NCBI RefSeq assembly: GCF_026210795.1
Contig: NC_089451.1
Coordinates: 2,898,001-2,962,000, forward strand
From: Rhizophagus irregularis
Lineage: Eukaryota; Glomeromycota; Glomeromycetes; Glomerales; Glomeraceae
Direction: 5' to 3'
DNA length: 64,000 nt
Shown here: positions 1 to 9,888 of the stretch, piece after piece
Layout of the letters: each line of letters begins with the position of its first letter
Position numbering within the stretch: position 1 is the first letter of the stretch
Notes under the pieces: generated by a model
What the model was told of the DNA's origin: nothing
The model's input: only the letters and a program-made list of their open reading frames with translations
Database searches by the model: none
Translations under genes and position numbers: made by a program

Positions 1-3000
1 AAACTTTCAGTTCCAACAATTTCCATAATATGACGACCCCTTCCTAATACAGTACTATTTTTCCCAATATTGTGTTTATTAAATTCTATACTAAAATTAT
101 AACTTTTCATTAATAATAAATTATTAATAATAAAATTATTTCGCAAATGTTGACCCATAAAGATTAAATCTTTATTAGAAAAAGGAAAATTAATTAAAGG
201 ATTGAAAGGTAAAAGTAGTTTATTTTGAATATCTACTAAACGAATCTCCATTATTTTTCCTAGAATTCCTTGATCATTAATTTGAATTATAAAATTATTA
301 ACCTTAGCTTGCAATTGATTATCAAAAATTGAACGAATATTATATAATAAATTCAATTCCATAATTATATTTGGTGCAGTTGAAGCTAACTTTAATTTAT
401 TTTTAAAATTTTTTCTATAAGGAACCATGATTTTTTCACAATCTTTTTCTGATAGTATTATCGTTTGTGTCCTATATTCGATACGTGGTAATATTACAGC
501 ATTAAAAATATAGGAACTAATTTTATCTGTTATGCATTTGTTCTTCAGCAGGTTATTACTTAAATTTTTAACTTCATCAAAGGCTTGTTGTTTGATAAAA
601 TTGTTATCATTATATATATTGAACCAAACACCCAAGATTCTAAGACTTTCTGTTTTTCCTTTAGGTTTGATTTTGATTTTCTGATTGCCAAATTCTAACT
701 CTATTTTTTCATTAAAATTAAAATTCTTTTTCTTAAGTAACAATTCAGATTTTTCTTTATTTATTTGAATATCGTTAAGAGTATAGAAGTCATCAGCCGT
801 TTTTAATATTTTTTCTAATTCTTCTTTATTGCCAGCTAACATATTAGTATCATCCATATATGCCATGCTGGTAATGTTTTGTTTTACTTCTACCTCTATA
901 TTTTCATATAAATTGATTTTCTTTTTTGCTTTTACACGATATCCAAAGTGTTCTTGCTGTATGGCAGTAAGAAGTGGATCATAATATATACACCACAAAA
1001 GTGGTGAGATTATTTCCCCTTGATCGATTCCAACCATTACATCATATGGATTACTTAATCCTCCTGCTGTAAATACACTATTTTTCCGTCCTAAAAATAA
1101 CTCTTTTGTTAAATTAATAAAAGAACTTGGTATTTTAAGACGTTGCATAGCTTTTTCTAACATAAAAATATTAACACGATCATATGCTTTTGACATGTCT
1201 AATGATAAAATCCACAGTTCCTTATCATTCTCATTAGCATCTTGAATTATTTCATTAATAATCCTTAATGGTTCAAAAGTTGAACTGAAAGGCAATCCAG
1301 CAAATTGTAAACCTTTAAGAATTTTGTTTTTCTGAAGAATTGTTGATAATCTTGCATTCATTATTGATACCATTAATTTCCTAGCCGTTTCCAACAAAGT
1401 TATTGGGCGTGTATTAACTAGTTGACAACCCCATGGCTTTGGTTTCGGTATAGGATAAACATTAGCATATTTCCATTCTAATGGTATCTCTTGATTATTA
1501 AAAATTAAAATAATTAATTTTCTAATAATTTCTTTAAATTCTGGAGATGCGTGTTTCAACATTTCATTACTAATACCCGTAGGTCCAGAAGCTTTATTAT
1601 TTGATAATTTATTTAAAGCTTCATTCAATTCATCATTTGTAGGCTCTACCATCAAATCTTTATAAATTTTATCATTAATTTCATCTTGAGGAAAATAAAA
1701 TTTTGCCCAATATTCTGATAAAATCTTAGGTTGGTTTGTTGATCCTGCAATATTTTGAAAATGATCATTTACAATATCTTTTATTTTTTCTTCATCAGTG
1801 ATTAATTTATCTTCATTATTTTCTTTAATTAGAACTCTGTCTAATACAATGGATTTAATTTCACGTTCCATTACACTATTAATCATACGTTTTTGATTTT
1901 CTAATAAATCTTCACAGCGTTGGTCAATTGCTAGTTTAATTTTTTCTTCTTTGAATTGTAAAAGATCGTGATTATATAGGATTAAATAAATTTGATATAA
2001 ATTTTTTATTTCTTCAAAAATTTCCTTGACACTTTTATCATCCTTAGGAATTTTATTCCAACAATAATCACTTTTTTCTCTTCCAATTTCCAATAATTTT
2101 TTTCTATATGTAATCCAATTTCTGATCACATGATTTCTTTTTCTTGAATCTTTAATTGAACGTCTGAAATTTATTAAAAATTTCATTACTTTATATGCAT
2201 TAGATATTTTCATTGGGTTGACTTGACTTTTAGTTAATTTGATTTTTTCTATTGGAATACAATTTTTACTAGCTTGAACAAGACCTTTTTTGATCTTATC
2301 CCATATATGATTAATATTATTTTTATCGTTAAAATTAAATTTTAAAATTTCTGAATTTGAAATGTATTTATTAAGATCATTCTGAAATAATTCCCATTGC
2401 TCTCCATCCATTTTATCATACTTATAAACTTCTTTAAATCCTTCCTTCCGTTTGATATTAGCAATATTTCCAATCAAATCTTCTGACCATATTGAATACA
2501 CTAACATTCTATGATCAGTATTAATTGTTGTTGTATTAACAATTTTGCATTCTTGTGTTTCTGAAAATAAATTTTCTGTTACCCAAATGTAATCTATTCT
2601 AGAAGGATTTTGATTTGTATTAAAAGGATAGAAAGTATTTAAGGAATGTTGTGATAAATTATCGAACATGATATAGAAAGGATCATAAAAATTTTGTTCA
2701 TCTTCAATCCATTCAAAAAGTTTATGTTCTTTTTTCATTTTACGATTATTATTTTTATCATCCAGATATTTTTCATAATGAAGATTAAAATCACCAAGAA
2801 GAATAATTTCTGCATTTTGTGCTTTACTTTCTCTAACCAATTCTTTGATTTTATCAAAATAAATTTTAACTTCTTGATTAAAATTGTCTAAAGTAACTCG
2901 TCCAGATTTTCCATAATAATTAATGATTCTCATTTTTTTATTTCCACTAAAAATAAAATCAACATATATAATTCTTCCTTTGAAGCTATTATAATTGACT

Positions 3001-3389
3001 ATATGCCGTGCATAATTTTTCTTAATAATAAGACCTACACCATTTCCCCTATAATTAGTTTCCTCATTTGCAAAATAAGTAACATAATTATTTCTATAAA
3101 AATTAAAAGAATGTTTTGCCATTTTGTTTGATATATTAGTTTCTGATAGACCCAAAATAGTTATATTATATTCACCTAATATATCAATTAAGAATTGTTT
3201 TTTAACATCAGTTATACCTTTAATATTCAATGAAGCTATTTTAATTATATCTGATAAATTGAGTCGTTGACGTGTTTTTGGACGATAAATTTGTTGATTA
3301 TTTAAATTTGAACGTGATTTTTGATTAACAGGGGAAGGATTATTATAATGTTTTTTCTTAAAAGAATGTGTTTTTTTATTGTTCATCAT
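1..3389 (-). CDS. LINE-A ORF2: APE-type endonuclease plus reverse transcriptase (partial, runs off left edge)
   Basis: This is the replicase of a non-LTR retrotransposon, which nicks target DNA and primes reverse transcription from the nick. I start it at the ATG at 3389, 24 bp after the ORF1 stop. Three blocks I translated, at the start, the middle and the left edge, all lie in one frame, so it appears open for about 1129 codons and continues outside the window. The endonuclease is near residues 30-290, with LLGDFNLHYEKY near 2790 and a RIDYIW motif near 2605. The reverse transcriptase holds GPTGISNEML near 1580, NTRPITLLETARKLM near 1400, LDMSKAYDR near 1190 and the catalytic MAYMDDTN near 860. 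No break was seen in the parts read. The family relation to LINE-B is visible in the shared RT motifs (TRPITLLET, GIDQGE, LLW.IYYDPL). Any 3' RNase H or tail would lie outside. Confidence 0.9.
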   Translation of the reverse strand, partial: MMNNKKTHSFKKKHYNNPSPVNQKSRSNLNNQQIYRPKTRQRLNLSDIIKIASLNIKGITDVKKQFLIDILGEYNITILGLSETNISNKMAKHSFNFYRNNYVTYFANEETNYRGNGVGLIIKKNYARHIVNYNSFKGRIIYVDFIFSGNKKMRIINYYGKSGRVTLDNFNQEVKIYFDKIKELVRESKAQNAEIILLGDFNLHYEKYLDDKNNNRKMKKEHKLFEWIEDEQNFYDPFYIMFDNLSQHSLNTFYPFNTNQNPSRIDYIWVTENLFSETQECKIVNTTTINTDHRMLVYSIWSEDLIGNIANIKRKEGFKEVYKYDKMDGEQWELFQNDLNKYISNSEILKFNFNDKNNINHIWDKIKKGLVQASKNCIPIEKIKLTKSQVNPMKISNAYKVMKFLINFRRSIKDSRKRNHVIRNWITYRKKLLEIGREKSDYCWNKIPKDDKSVKEIFEEIKNLYQIYLILYNHDLLQFKEEKIKLAIDQRCEDLLENQKRMINSVMEREIKSIVLDRVLIKENNEDKLITDEEKIKDIVNDHFQNIAGSTNQPKILSEYWAKFYFPQDEINDKIYKDLMVEPTNDELNEALNKLSNNKASGPTGISNEMLKHASPEFKEIIRKLIILIFNNQEIPLEWKYANVYPIPKPKPWGCQLVNTRPITLLETARKLMVSIMNARLSTILQKNKILKGLQFAGLPFSSTFEPLRIINEIIQDANENDKELWILSLDMSKAYDRVNIFMLEKAMQRLKIPSSFINLTKELFLGRKNSVFTAGGLSNPYDVMVGIDQGEIISPLLWCIYYDPLLTAIQQEHFGYRVKAKKKINLYENIEVEVKQNITSMAYMDDTNMLAGNKEELEKILKTADDFYTLNDIQINKEKSELLLKKKNFNFNEKIELEFGNQKIKIKPKGKTESLRILGVWFNIYNDNNFIKQQAFDEVKNLSNNLLKNKCITDKISSYIFNAVILPRIEYRTQTIILSEKDCEKIMVPYRKNFKNKLKLASTAPNIIMELNLLYNIRSIFDNQLQAKVNNFIIQINDQGILGKIMEIRLVDIQNKLLLPFNPLINFPFSNKDLIFMGQHLRNNFIINNLLLMKSYNFSIEFNKHNIGKNSTVLGRGRHIMEIVGTES

Positions 3390-3413
3390 TAAAAATAATA
3401 TTTAAAGGGGTAT

Positions 3414-5513
3414 TTAATCCTCATGGGATTCATTATTGTCAATAATTTTATCCCCTTGAAAATTATTAACGTCATTATTATTGTCAGAAGTAAAATATTC
3501 CATAATTTTTGAGATATTTTTACTCATAGTTGATAAAGCATCACCGAATCTATTAATTTCGTTATTTTGTTTGTTTAAACTATTTTCTATATCTGAAGAT
3601 CCTGAGGCTTCAAGTTGTTCATTATCAACTCTTGATCTTTTGTTATTCTCATTTTGTAAGGCGATTGTACTTCTATCTTGATTGACTTTAATATTTTTTC
3701 CTGAACTTGTTGTAGACTTGTTTTCTTTATATTTATAAAATTCAGATTTAATACGATAGTTTTCTTGTTGGATTTTTTTGAAATCATTAGCTAATTTATT
3801 CAAATTCTCATTAAGTTGTTTAATTTGCGTGAAAATTCCTTGATCAAGTGACTTTTCATTAACGTTATTATTTCTATCACGTGAAATATTTTTATTCCAA
3901 TATCTATTGATATTTCCATTATTATATTTAGAATAATTATTTGAATTATTACTTTGCTGACGTTTTTCAAATGAATTTTGTTTTGTTACATTTGCATAAC
4001 TGCCTTTTTTAAACTTCTTGTTATTTTCTTGACGAAACTCCTTAAGCTTTTGCTTTCTATTCATTACACGTGGTTTAGCAGATGGTTCAATATCACACTT
4101 ACTAATTAAATGATCAAAGGAACCACATCTATGGCATGATTTTTCACCTGGAGTTCCCCAATGAAGCGTTCTATTACAAAAAATAATATTTCTTTCTGCT
4201 GCAATACCTATATCTTCATCATTTTCATAATAAACTATTGCATAATTCAATGGTTTATTATTATTTGGATTACGTGGTATAAAAATATACTTAGGATTGT
4301 TAACTTCTAAAGCTTCATGTATATCATAAGCAGTTGAATTCCATGGTAATCCAGTTAATTTAACTGTATACATTGATCTTTTTTCTATTTCATCTTCTGA
4401 CAAAATTTTTGGCACAATAAGTACTTGATGTTTTCCAATCCATTCTGACCATATGCCTTTGTAAAATTTTTGTAGACTTTCTTCTTTTTTATATGTAATG
4501 AAAGCTTGAATATATAAATTTCTAATTCTGGTATAAAAGCCATTTTCTTCTATTTCACCATATTTGTTAAATACAGCTCTAATTTGATAATTAGGAATTT
4601 CAATTGGAATATTTATAACTTTAATCGTTCTACAATTTCTATCTTTAATTTCTTCTTCAGTAAAAACTTTTTTAGTTTTTTGATATGGTGTAAATTTTAT
4701 TATTTCCTTAACCTTACTATTAGTACTCGACTCTGCATCTTCACCATTTTCATGTGACTGTTCATCATCAATAATATCAATTTCTAGATTAATAATTTTA
4801 TCATAATCATTTTTCATGATTGGTAAAATGATAAATTCGGGTTCTTTCTTATTTAAGATAACTCCCCCGGCCAGGGTAACATTAATTCCAGCTAGTTGTT
4901 TTCTCAAATTAAACTTTTTTTGAATAATATTGTTTCCTGGAATAGAATCTTTTTTGATTTTAACTAAAATAGGTTTAGCCTTATTAAAAATTTCTGAATG
5001 ATTATCACTAATTATGTCATTAGTATCACCATTTTTCTGATTATCCTTATTAAAAGATTGATCATCTGTTTGATTATCAATTTTTCCATTGTCGACGATC
5101 ATTTCATCATTTTTTTCACCATCAATTGGTGCATCTAGATTTTCTGGTGTTACTTGATTATCTGTATTGGATTTTGCTGCGCCACCGCTTTCAGATGAAG
5201 AAGCAAAAGTATCTTGACTAATATCCATATCATCAGTAGTTTTTTCAGTAGATTTATATTGCCTAAAAGACAAACGAGGTTGTTTTTTCTGTTGTTTTTG
5301 TTCAACTTGTTTTTCTTTATCTTTTCTTTTAGTTTTACGAGAACTTGCAGGTTGCCAATCCTGAATAATAGGATTGATATTGAAGACTGGTTTATGTATC
5401 GAGTCTTGAAGAGTTTGCTGTTGTCCTGGTTTGTTAACTTCTTTATCTTGTTGCTGTCTTGTACTTGACCGAGTGGCGTGGACCCTAGGTTGCGACCCTG
5501 ACATCTCGAACAA
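3414..5513 (-). CDS. LINE-A ORF1: RNA-binding protein with RRM-like folds and CCHC zinc knuckle
   Basis: ORF1 proteins of LINEs bind the element RNA and form the retrotransposition particle. This 699-residue protein begins with a long polar, low-complexity region. Two RRM-like segments follow (about residues 295-370 and 385-455), with RNP-like strands such as RTIKVINIPIEIP and YTVKLTGLPW. Directly after them comes a CX2CX4HX4C zinc knuckle, CHRCGSFDHLISKC, at about 461-474. The C-terminal third is rich in Asn, Lys and Gln and ends in a likely coiled coil. The frame is intact and the stop lies 24 bp before the ORF2 ATG, a compact bicistronic layout. The ATG at 5513 is the first in frame; sequence up to about 5640 is the probable 5' UTR. 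Confidence 0.88.
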   Translation of the reverse strand: MFEMSGSQPRVHATRSSTRQQQDKEVNKPGQQQTLQDSIHKPVFNINPIIQDWQPASSRKTKRKDKEKQVEQKQQKKQPRLSFRQYKSTEKTTDDMDISQDTFASSSESGGAAKSNTDNQVTPENLDAPIDGEKNDEMIVDNGKIDNQTDDQSFNKDNQKNGDTNDIISDNHSEIFNKAKPILVKIKKDSIPGNNIIQKKFNLRKQLAGINVTLAGGVILNKKEPEFIILPIMKNDYDKIINLEIDIIDDEQSHENGEDAESSTNSKVKEIIKFTPYQKTKKVFTEEEIKDRNCRTIKVINIPIEIPNYQIRAVFNKYGEIEENGFYTRIRNLYIQAFITYKKEESLQKFYKGIWSEWIGKHQVLIVPKILSEDEIEKRSMYTVKLTGLPWNSTAYDIHEALEVNNPKYIFIPRNPNNNKPLNYAIVYYENDEDIGIAAERNIIFCNRTLHWGTPGEKSCHRCGSFDHLISKCDIEPSAKPRVMNRKQKLKEFRQENNKKFKKGSYANVTKQNSFEKRQQSNNSNNYSKYNNGNINRYWNKNISRDRNNNVNEKSLDQGIFTQIKQLNENLNKLANDFKKIQQENYRIKSEFYKYKENKSTTSSGKNIKVNQDRSTIALQNENNKRSRVDNEQLEASGSSDIENSLNKQNNEINRFGDALSTMSKNISKIMEYFTSDNNNDVNNFQGDKIIDNNESHED

Positions 5514-5640
5514 GTTAAAACTTAATAAACTTACTCTTAAAATTGAACTTTTTCCTTTAAAAATTCCGCAGTAAAAATGGTCTTGAATACAAAGAAGAAG
5601 AAGTTTTTTAAATAAAGATTTAATTAGTTAGCGTAGAAGA

Positions 5641-7220
5641 GAGGTTGAATTGATCAGATCATTTCCAAATTTATCCATTTTTCCGCTTAATTTGGATAGT
5701 GTTGTAAATGATCGTCAAGAGTTGATATGTTTTTTGATCAATTTTGGAAAAGCTCAGATAAAAATTTGAGTTGCGTTTTATAAATAATACTTAATGCATT
5801 ATGCTTTATGATTAGATCACGAGTACAAGTACGAGTTGGTGTAGACAATTCATAATCATAATCATAATGCATATGCATATGCTTATGCTTCTTTGACATC
5901 AAAAGAATAAAATTGCAATTTAGGGCTTCCTGTGCCACTTTTGTTGTAAGTTAAGTTGAACCATCAAAAAATAAGACACACGGCAAATTTCAATTTTTGA
6001 TGATCTGCGTACATAAAATTTTTTTTTCTTTTGTTTTTTTTCAAGTTAATTTTAACAAAAATAAATGTATCTATTTTTTTTTTCGTATAATGATTATTTT
6101 TATTAATCAACTAATTAAATATTATTGTTAAAGTTTCAAGAAAAAATTCATACAAAAAATTAAATTTATTTTTTTACTTTTTTTTAAAAAAAAGAAATTT
6201 ACTTTTAATAGATATATTTTTTAATTTTTGTTGTACAATAGATGCAATAAATAATTTTTATTAAATTAAACATAAATTTTTGACTGTAATTTTATTAAAA
6301 AAAATTAATAAAAGGTCTTTAATTTTATTTTTTTCGTAAGTAAATTGAAATTTTTAATGATCTACGTAAGAAACTTTCACTTCATTTATTAATTTTAGTT
6401 TCTATTTAAAAAAAGAAAATTACTTTCAATAAGTATATTTTTTAATTTTTTTTGTATAATAAATATAATAAATTATTTTTATTAAATTAACAAAATTTTG
6501 ACAATAATTTTAAAAAAATTTAATAGAAGATTTTTAATATTTTTTTTTTCGTAAATTGAAATTTTTAATGATCTACGTAAAAAATGTCACTTGATTTATC
6601 AATTTTGTGGGTTTTTTTTTTAAAAAAAATTACTTTACCGAATAAAGTATTTTTATTTTTTGTTATACAATATACAATAAATTATTATTAAATATTTACC
6701 ATAGTATCAATAAACTATTATTAAATATTTACCATAGAATAACAACTATTTTAAATTAACCAATTAAAATTTAGATTTTTACGGCAATAAATTGAATTTA
6801 TGATTTACGTAAACAAAAGTTTCAATCTTATTCAATTATTATTTATCTATCAATTTTTTTGTTAATCTTTATGAAAAAACGTATCATACAGTATTATTCA
6901 ATATTTTTTTATTTTTTATTTAATAAAAAAAAATTATTTTATTTTATTTTATTTTTATTTATATAATAATTAAATGATGAAAAATTTACAAATATTTTTT
7001 GTCATTTGAAAATTCATTAGCTAATCAACAAAATCCAAAACAATTACTAATAAATTTATTATATATTTGTCTAATTTAACTTTTAAACAATTAAACAAAA
7101 TTTTATTATACATAAACATTTCACATATTAAAAAAATTCCCAAAAAAATTTCTCATAAAATTTAAATATTTTTACGTACAATAAAATAAAATTTCCCAAC
7201 TATTTCAATAAAAAAAAACT
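5641..7220. repeat. Gene-free AT-rich spacer with four degenerate copies of a roughly 210-bp unit
   Basis: No gene is recognisable here. A motif close to TTTTTAATGATCTACGTAA recurs near 5995, 6352, 6560 and 6793. Each copy is followed by a poly-T/poly-A run and AATTATTTTTATTAAATT. This reads as an old tandem array of about 210-bp units, heavily mutated. It lies between the LINE-A 5' end and the promoter of the next gene. Confidence 0.45.
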
Positions 7221-7229
7221 TATATAAAG
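7221..7229 (+). promoter_or_regulatory. TATA box
   Basis: TATATAAAG lies 48-56 bp before the ATG at 7277. This is the usual distance for a fungal TATA promoter with a short leader, and it supports the plus-strand reading frame that follows. Confidence 0.5.
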
Positions 7230-7276
7230 GCTATAAAAAAAAACGTTTGTGTTAATTTTTTTTTATCTATAACAAA

Positions 7277-7752
7277 ATGCCAGCTCAACTTTCCACAATC
7301 TTATATATTTCAAATTATAAAGAATCTACTGCACCAAATTTCTTTATTAGTTCTACAACTGGCATAACAAGATTAAATGAAAATGATTCAATACAAACGT
7401 TTAACATAACTATTTTTTATCCAATTAATCCTTCAATACCATGTTATATTCCAAAACTAACAAATGGCCAAGTTCTATCAGTAAATAATTGTAAATTTTC
7501 GTTGGGAAATAATAATGAAATTGATGTAAATATTTTTTTTTTTTTTTTATCATTTTTTATTTTTCACTTTTTATTTTATTTATTTCATTTTTATTTAATT
7601 TTCTTTCACTTCACTTTTCATTTTATTATCATTATATCATATTTCAATTAAACAAATGATAATTGCACATTAAATTATCAGTAGATTATCAGCATTACTG
7701 GCAAGGTTGTCCAGGGACGGAGTCCCTGGTGTTAGACGCATTTCTAGTTTAA
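7277..7752 (+). CDS. Small unidentified protein, probably two exons
   Basis: I do not recognise the family. The ATG at 7277 follows a TATA box and opens an 83-codon exon (7277-7525) beginning MPAQLSTILYISNYKES. The protein is mixed hydrophobic-polar with no signal peptide or membrane segment. A donor GTAAAT follows at 7526. A phase-compatible acceptor TTATCAG at 7691-7692 would add a short exon, 7693-7752, ending in TAA and giving about 102 residues. Reading straight through the donor instead gives a poly-Phe tail, which is unlikely to be real. The proposed second exon lies antisense to the proposed last exon of the microexon gene, so at most one of the two 3' ends may be correct, or the genes overlap tail to tail. 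Confidence 0.4.
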
Positions 7753-9888
7753 ATTATATAACAAAAAGTAATAATAAAATTAAATAAATAACTTATAACT
7801 CACGATCTATTTAGATAAAGAAAATAAAGAATTTAGTTAGTTTAAATTATATGTAAATATTATAACAATAAGTAATAATAGAATTAAATAAATAACTTAC
7901 TTCCTATTATTTAAATAATTTTTAAATAAAGAATTTAGTTAGTTTAAATTATATGTAAATATTATAACAATAAGCAATAATAGTATTAAATGAACAATTT
8001 ACCCCCTACATCTTTTAAATAATTTTTTAAATAAAGAATTTAGTTAGTTTAAATTATATGTAAATATTATAACAATAAGTAATAATAGAATTAAATAAAT
8101 AACTTACTTCCTATTATTTAAATAAAGAATTTAGTTACTTTGAATTATATGTAAATATTATAACAAATAAGTAATAATAGAATTAAATAAATGACTTACC
8201 AACTAAATGAAATTACAAAAATAAATTTTTAAATAAAGAATTAAATTATACGTAAATATTATAACAACAAGTAATAATAGAATCAAATAAACAATTTACT
8301 CCCTATATTATTTAAATAATTTTTTTAAATAAAAATTTAGTTAGTTTAAATTATATGTAAATATTGTAACAATAAGTAATAGTAGAATTAAATAAATAAC
8401 TTACTTCCTACATTATTTAAATAATTTTTTTAAATAAAGAATTTAGTTAGTTTAAATTATATGTAAATATTGTAACAATAAGCAATAATAGTATTAAATG
8501 AACAATTTACCCCCTAAATCATTTAAATAATTTTTTAAATAAAGAATTTAGTTAGTTTAATTATATGTAAATATTATAACAATAAGTTTTAATAGAATTA
8601 AATAAATAACTTATAACTTACGATCTATTTAAATAAAGAATTTAGTTAGTTTAAATTATATGTAAGTATTATAACAATAAGCAAATAATAGAATTAAATA
8701 AATAACTTACTTCCTATATTATTTAAATAATTTTAAATAAAGAATTTAGTTAGTTTAAATTGTATGTATATATTATAACAATAAGAAATAATAGAATTAA
8801 ATGAACAATTTACTCCCTACATTATTTAAATAATTTTTTTAAATAAAGAAATTAGTTAGTTAAAATTATATGTAAATGTTATAACAATAAGTTTTAATAA
8901 AATTAAATAAATAACTTATAACTTACGAGCTATTTAAATAAAGAATTTAGTTATTTTAAATTATATGTAAGTATTATAACAATAAGTAATGCTAATAGAA
9001 TTAAATAAATACTTATAACTTACGATCTATTTAAATAAAAAATTTAGTTAGTTTAAAAATATTATAACAATAAGTAATGACAGAATTAAATAAATTAAAT
9101 AAATGACTTACTAACTAGTAAAAGAAATTACAAAATAATTTTTAAATAAAGAATTTGTTAGCTTAAATCATATAAATAATAGAAATAAGACATCATATAA
9201 CTTACACCCTGAATTATTATTAATTTTTAATTAGTTAGATATAAATATGAAAGAAAGGTATTTACTATAAATTGAATATATTACTTACAATCTATTATTT
9301 AAATTAAGAATATAATTAGTTAAATTATATAAAAATATTAATATTATTCTTAAGTATTATAACTTACCAACTGTAAATATAATTAATTAATTATTAAACA
9401 AAAAATTTAGTTATTTGAATATTATGTAAAATAAATAAAGTAAAAAACTAAAAATTTAAATAGCTAATAACTTACAAACTATAGTATTATTAATTATTAA
9501 ATGAATTGTTTAGTTACATAAAATATAACAATAATAATAAGTAATTCCATTGTTATTTAATTATAATATAACCTATTAACTTACGAGCTAAATTATTTAA
9601 TATATTTTTTATATAATATATTTAGTTGGTATATTATATAAAGTTTTATTTATTGATAAGTATTTTAAAAGTTATTTGCAAATAAAAATTTGATGTTTCA
9701 GCTTGTTTAATATACCTTCAGATTCCTTGGTACTACTTCCTTCAGATTCTTCAGAGCCATTTTTTTTATTAATACTACCGAAGACTAGTTTTATTATATT
9801 GCCAATTTGTTAAAAATTTCAAAATTCTAATTGTATTAAATGAACATACTATATATATGATTTTACCCTTATCATTACTGTGAGCCAT
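7670..9888 (-). CDS. Candidate microexon gene: 22 exons, 19 of them 3 nt long
   Basis: Predicted, unrecognised protein of 73 residues. Exon 1 is 9888-9867 (MAHSNDK plus one base, then GTAAAA). Exon 2 is 9784-9716, preceded by CTAG, encoding a Ser/Glu-rich segment (NGSEESEGSSTKESE), then GTATAT. The next 19 tandem units each contain AG, three bases, then GT. Plus-strand starts of the triplets are 9585, 9476, 9368, 9289, 9206, 9112, 9024, 8927, 8814, 8711, 8622, 8511, 8405, 8300, 8200, 8108, 8003, 7901 and 7804. Read in order they are CTC, TTT, TTG, ATT, GGT, TTA, ATC, CTC, GGA, GAA, ATC, GGG, GAA, GGA, TTG, GAA, GGG, GAA, ATC. Phase is 1 throughout and no stop arises; the joined codons give ALFDWFNPRRNRGRIGRGN. 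A last exon, 7743-7670, stays open to TAA. The introns carry GTAAGT or GTAAAT, a CTAAC-like branch site and TAG. No transcript evidence is available. The last exon is the weakest part because it overlaps an antisense exon candidate and contains a palindrome. Confidence 0.5.
7710..7728. repeat. Perfect 8-bp palindromic stem with 3-base loop
   Basis: CCAGGGAC, GGA, GTCCCTGG forms a GC-rich hairpin in otherwise very AT-rich DNA. It lies inside both candidate 3' exons at this locus. It could be an RNA hairpin or the trace of a small inserted element. Function is unknown. Confidence 0.6.
7744..9715 (-). repeat. Tandem array of about 19 intron-sized units (79-113 bp)
   Basis: Spacings between successive triplets are 97, 102, 105, 92, 100, 105, 106, 111, 89, 103, 113, 97, 88, 94, 83, 79, 108 and 109 bp. 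The left units (7.8-9.0 kb) are close copies of one another. The right units (9.1-9.6 kb) are strongly diverged in body sequence yet keep the acceptor, triplet and donor. The plus-strand core GAATTTAGTTAGTTTAAA is the reverse complement of a branch-site region holding ACTAAC. One unit is therefore about one intron long, consistent with growth by unequal exchange of an intron plus its 3-nt exon. Confidence 0.85.

Larger units (their letters stand above)
1..5640 (-). mobile_element. LINE-A, non-LTR retrotransposon (5' end and most of body)
   Basis: A minus-strand element made of a 5' leader (about 5514-5640), ORF1 and ORF2. Both frames are open as far as the window shows, so this is a young copy that may be complete. 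The 3' end, tail and target-site duplication are beyond position 1. The exact 5' boundary is uncertain; I place it where LINE-like sequence gives way to AT-rich spacer. Confidence 0.85.

Noticed and set aside
7744-9715. CRISPR array or plain centromere-type satellite
   Set aside because: There are no conserved repeats with unique spacers and the organism is eukaryotic. A plain satellite does not explain retention of splice signals with exact 3-nt spacing in diverged units.
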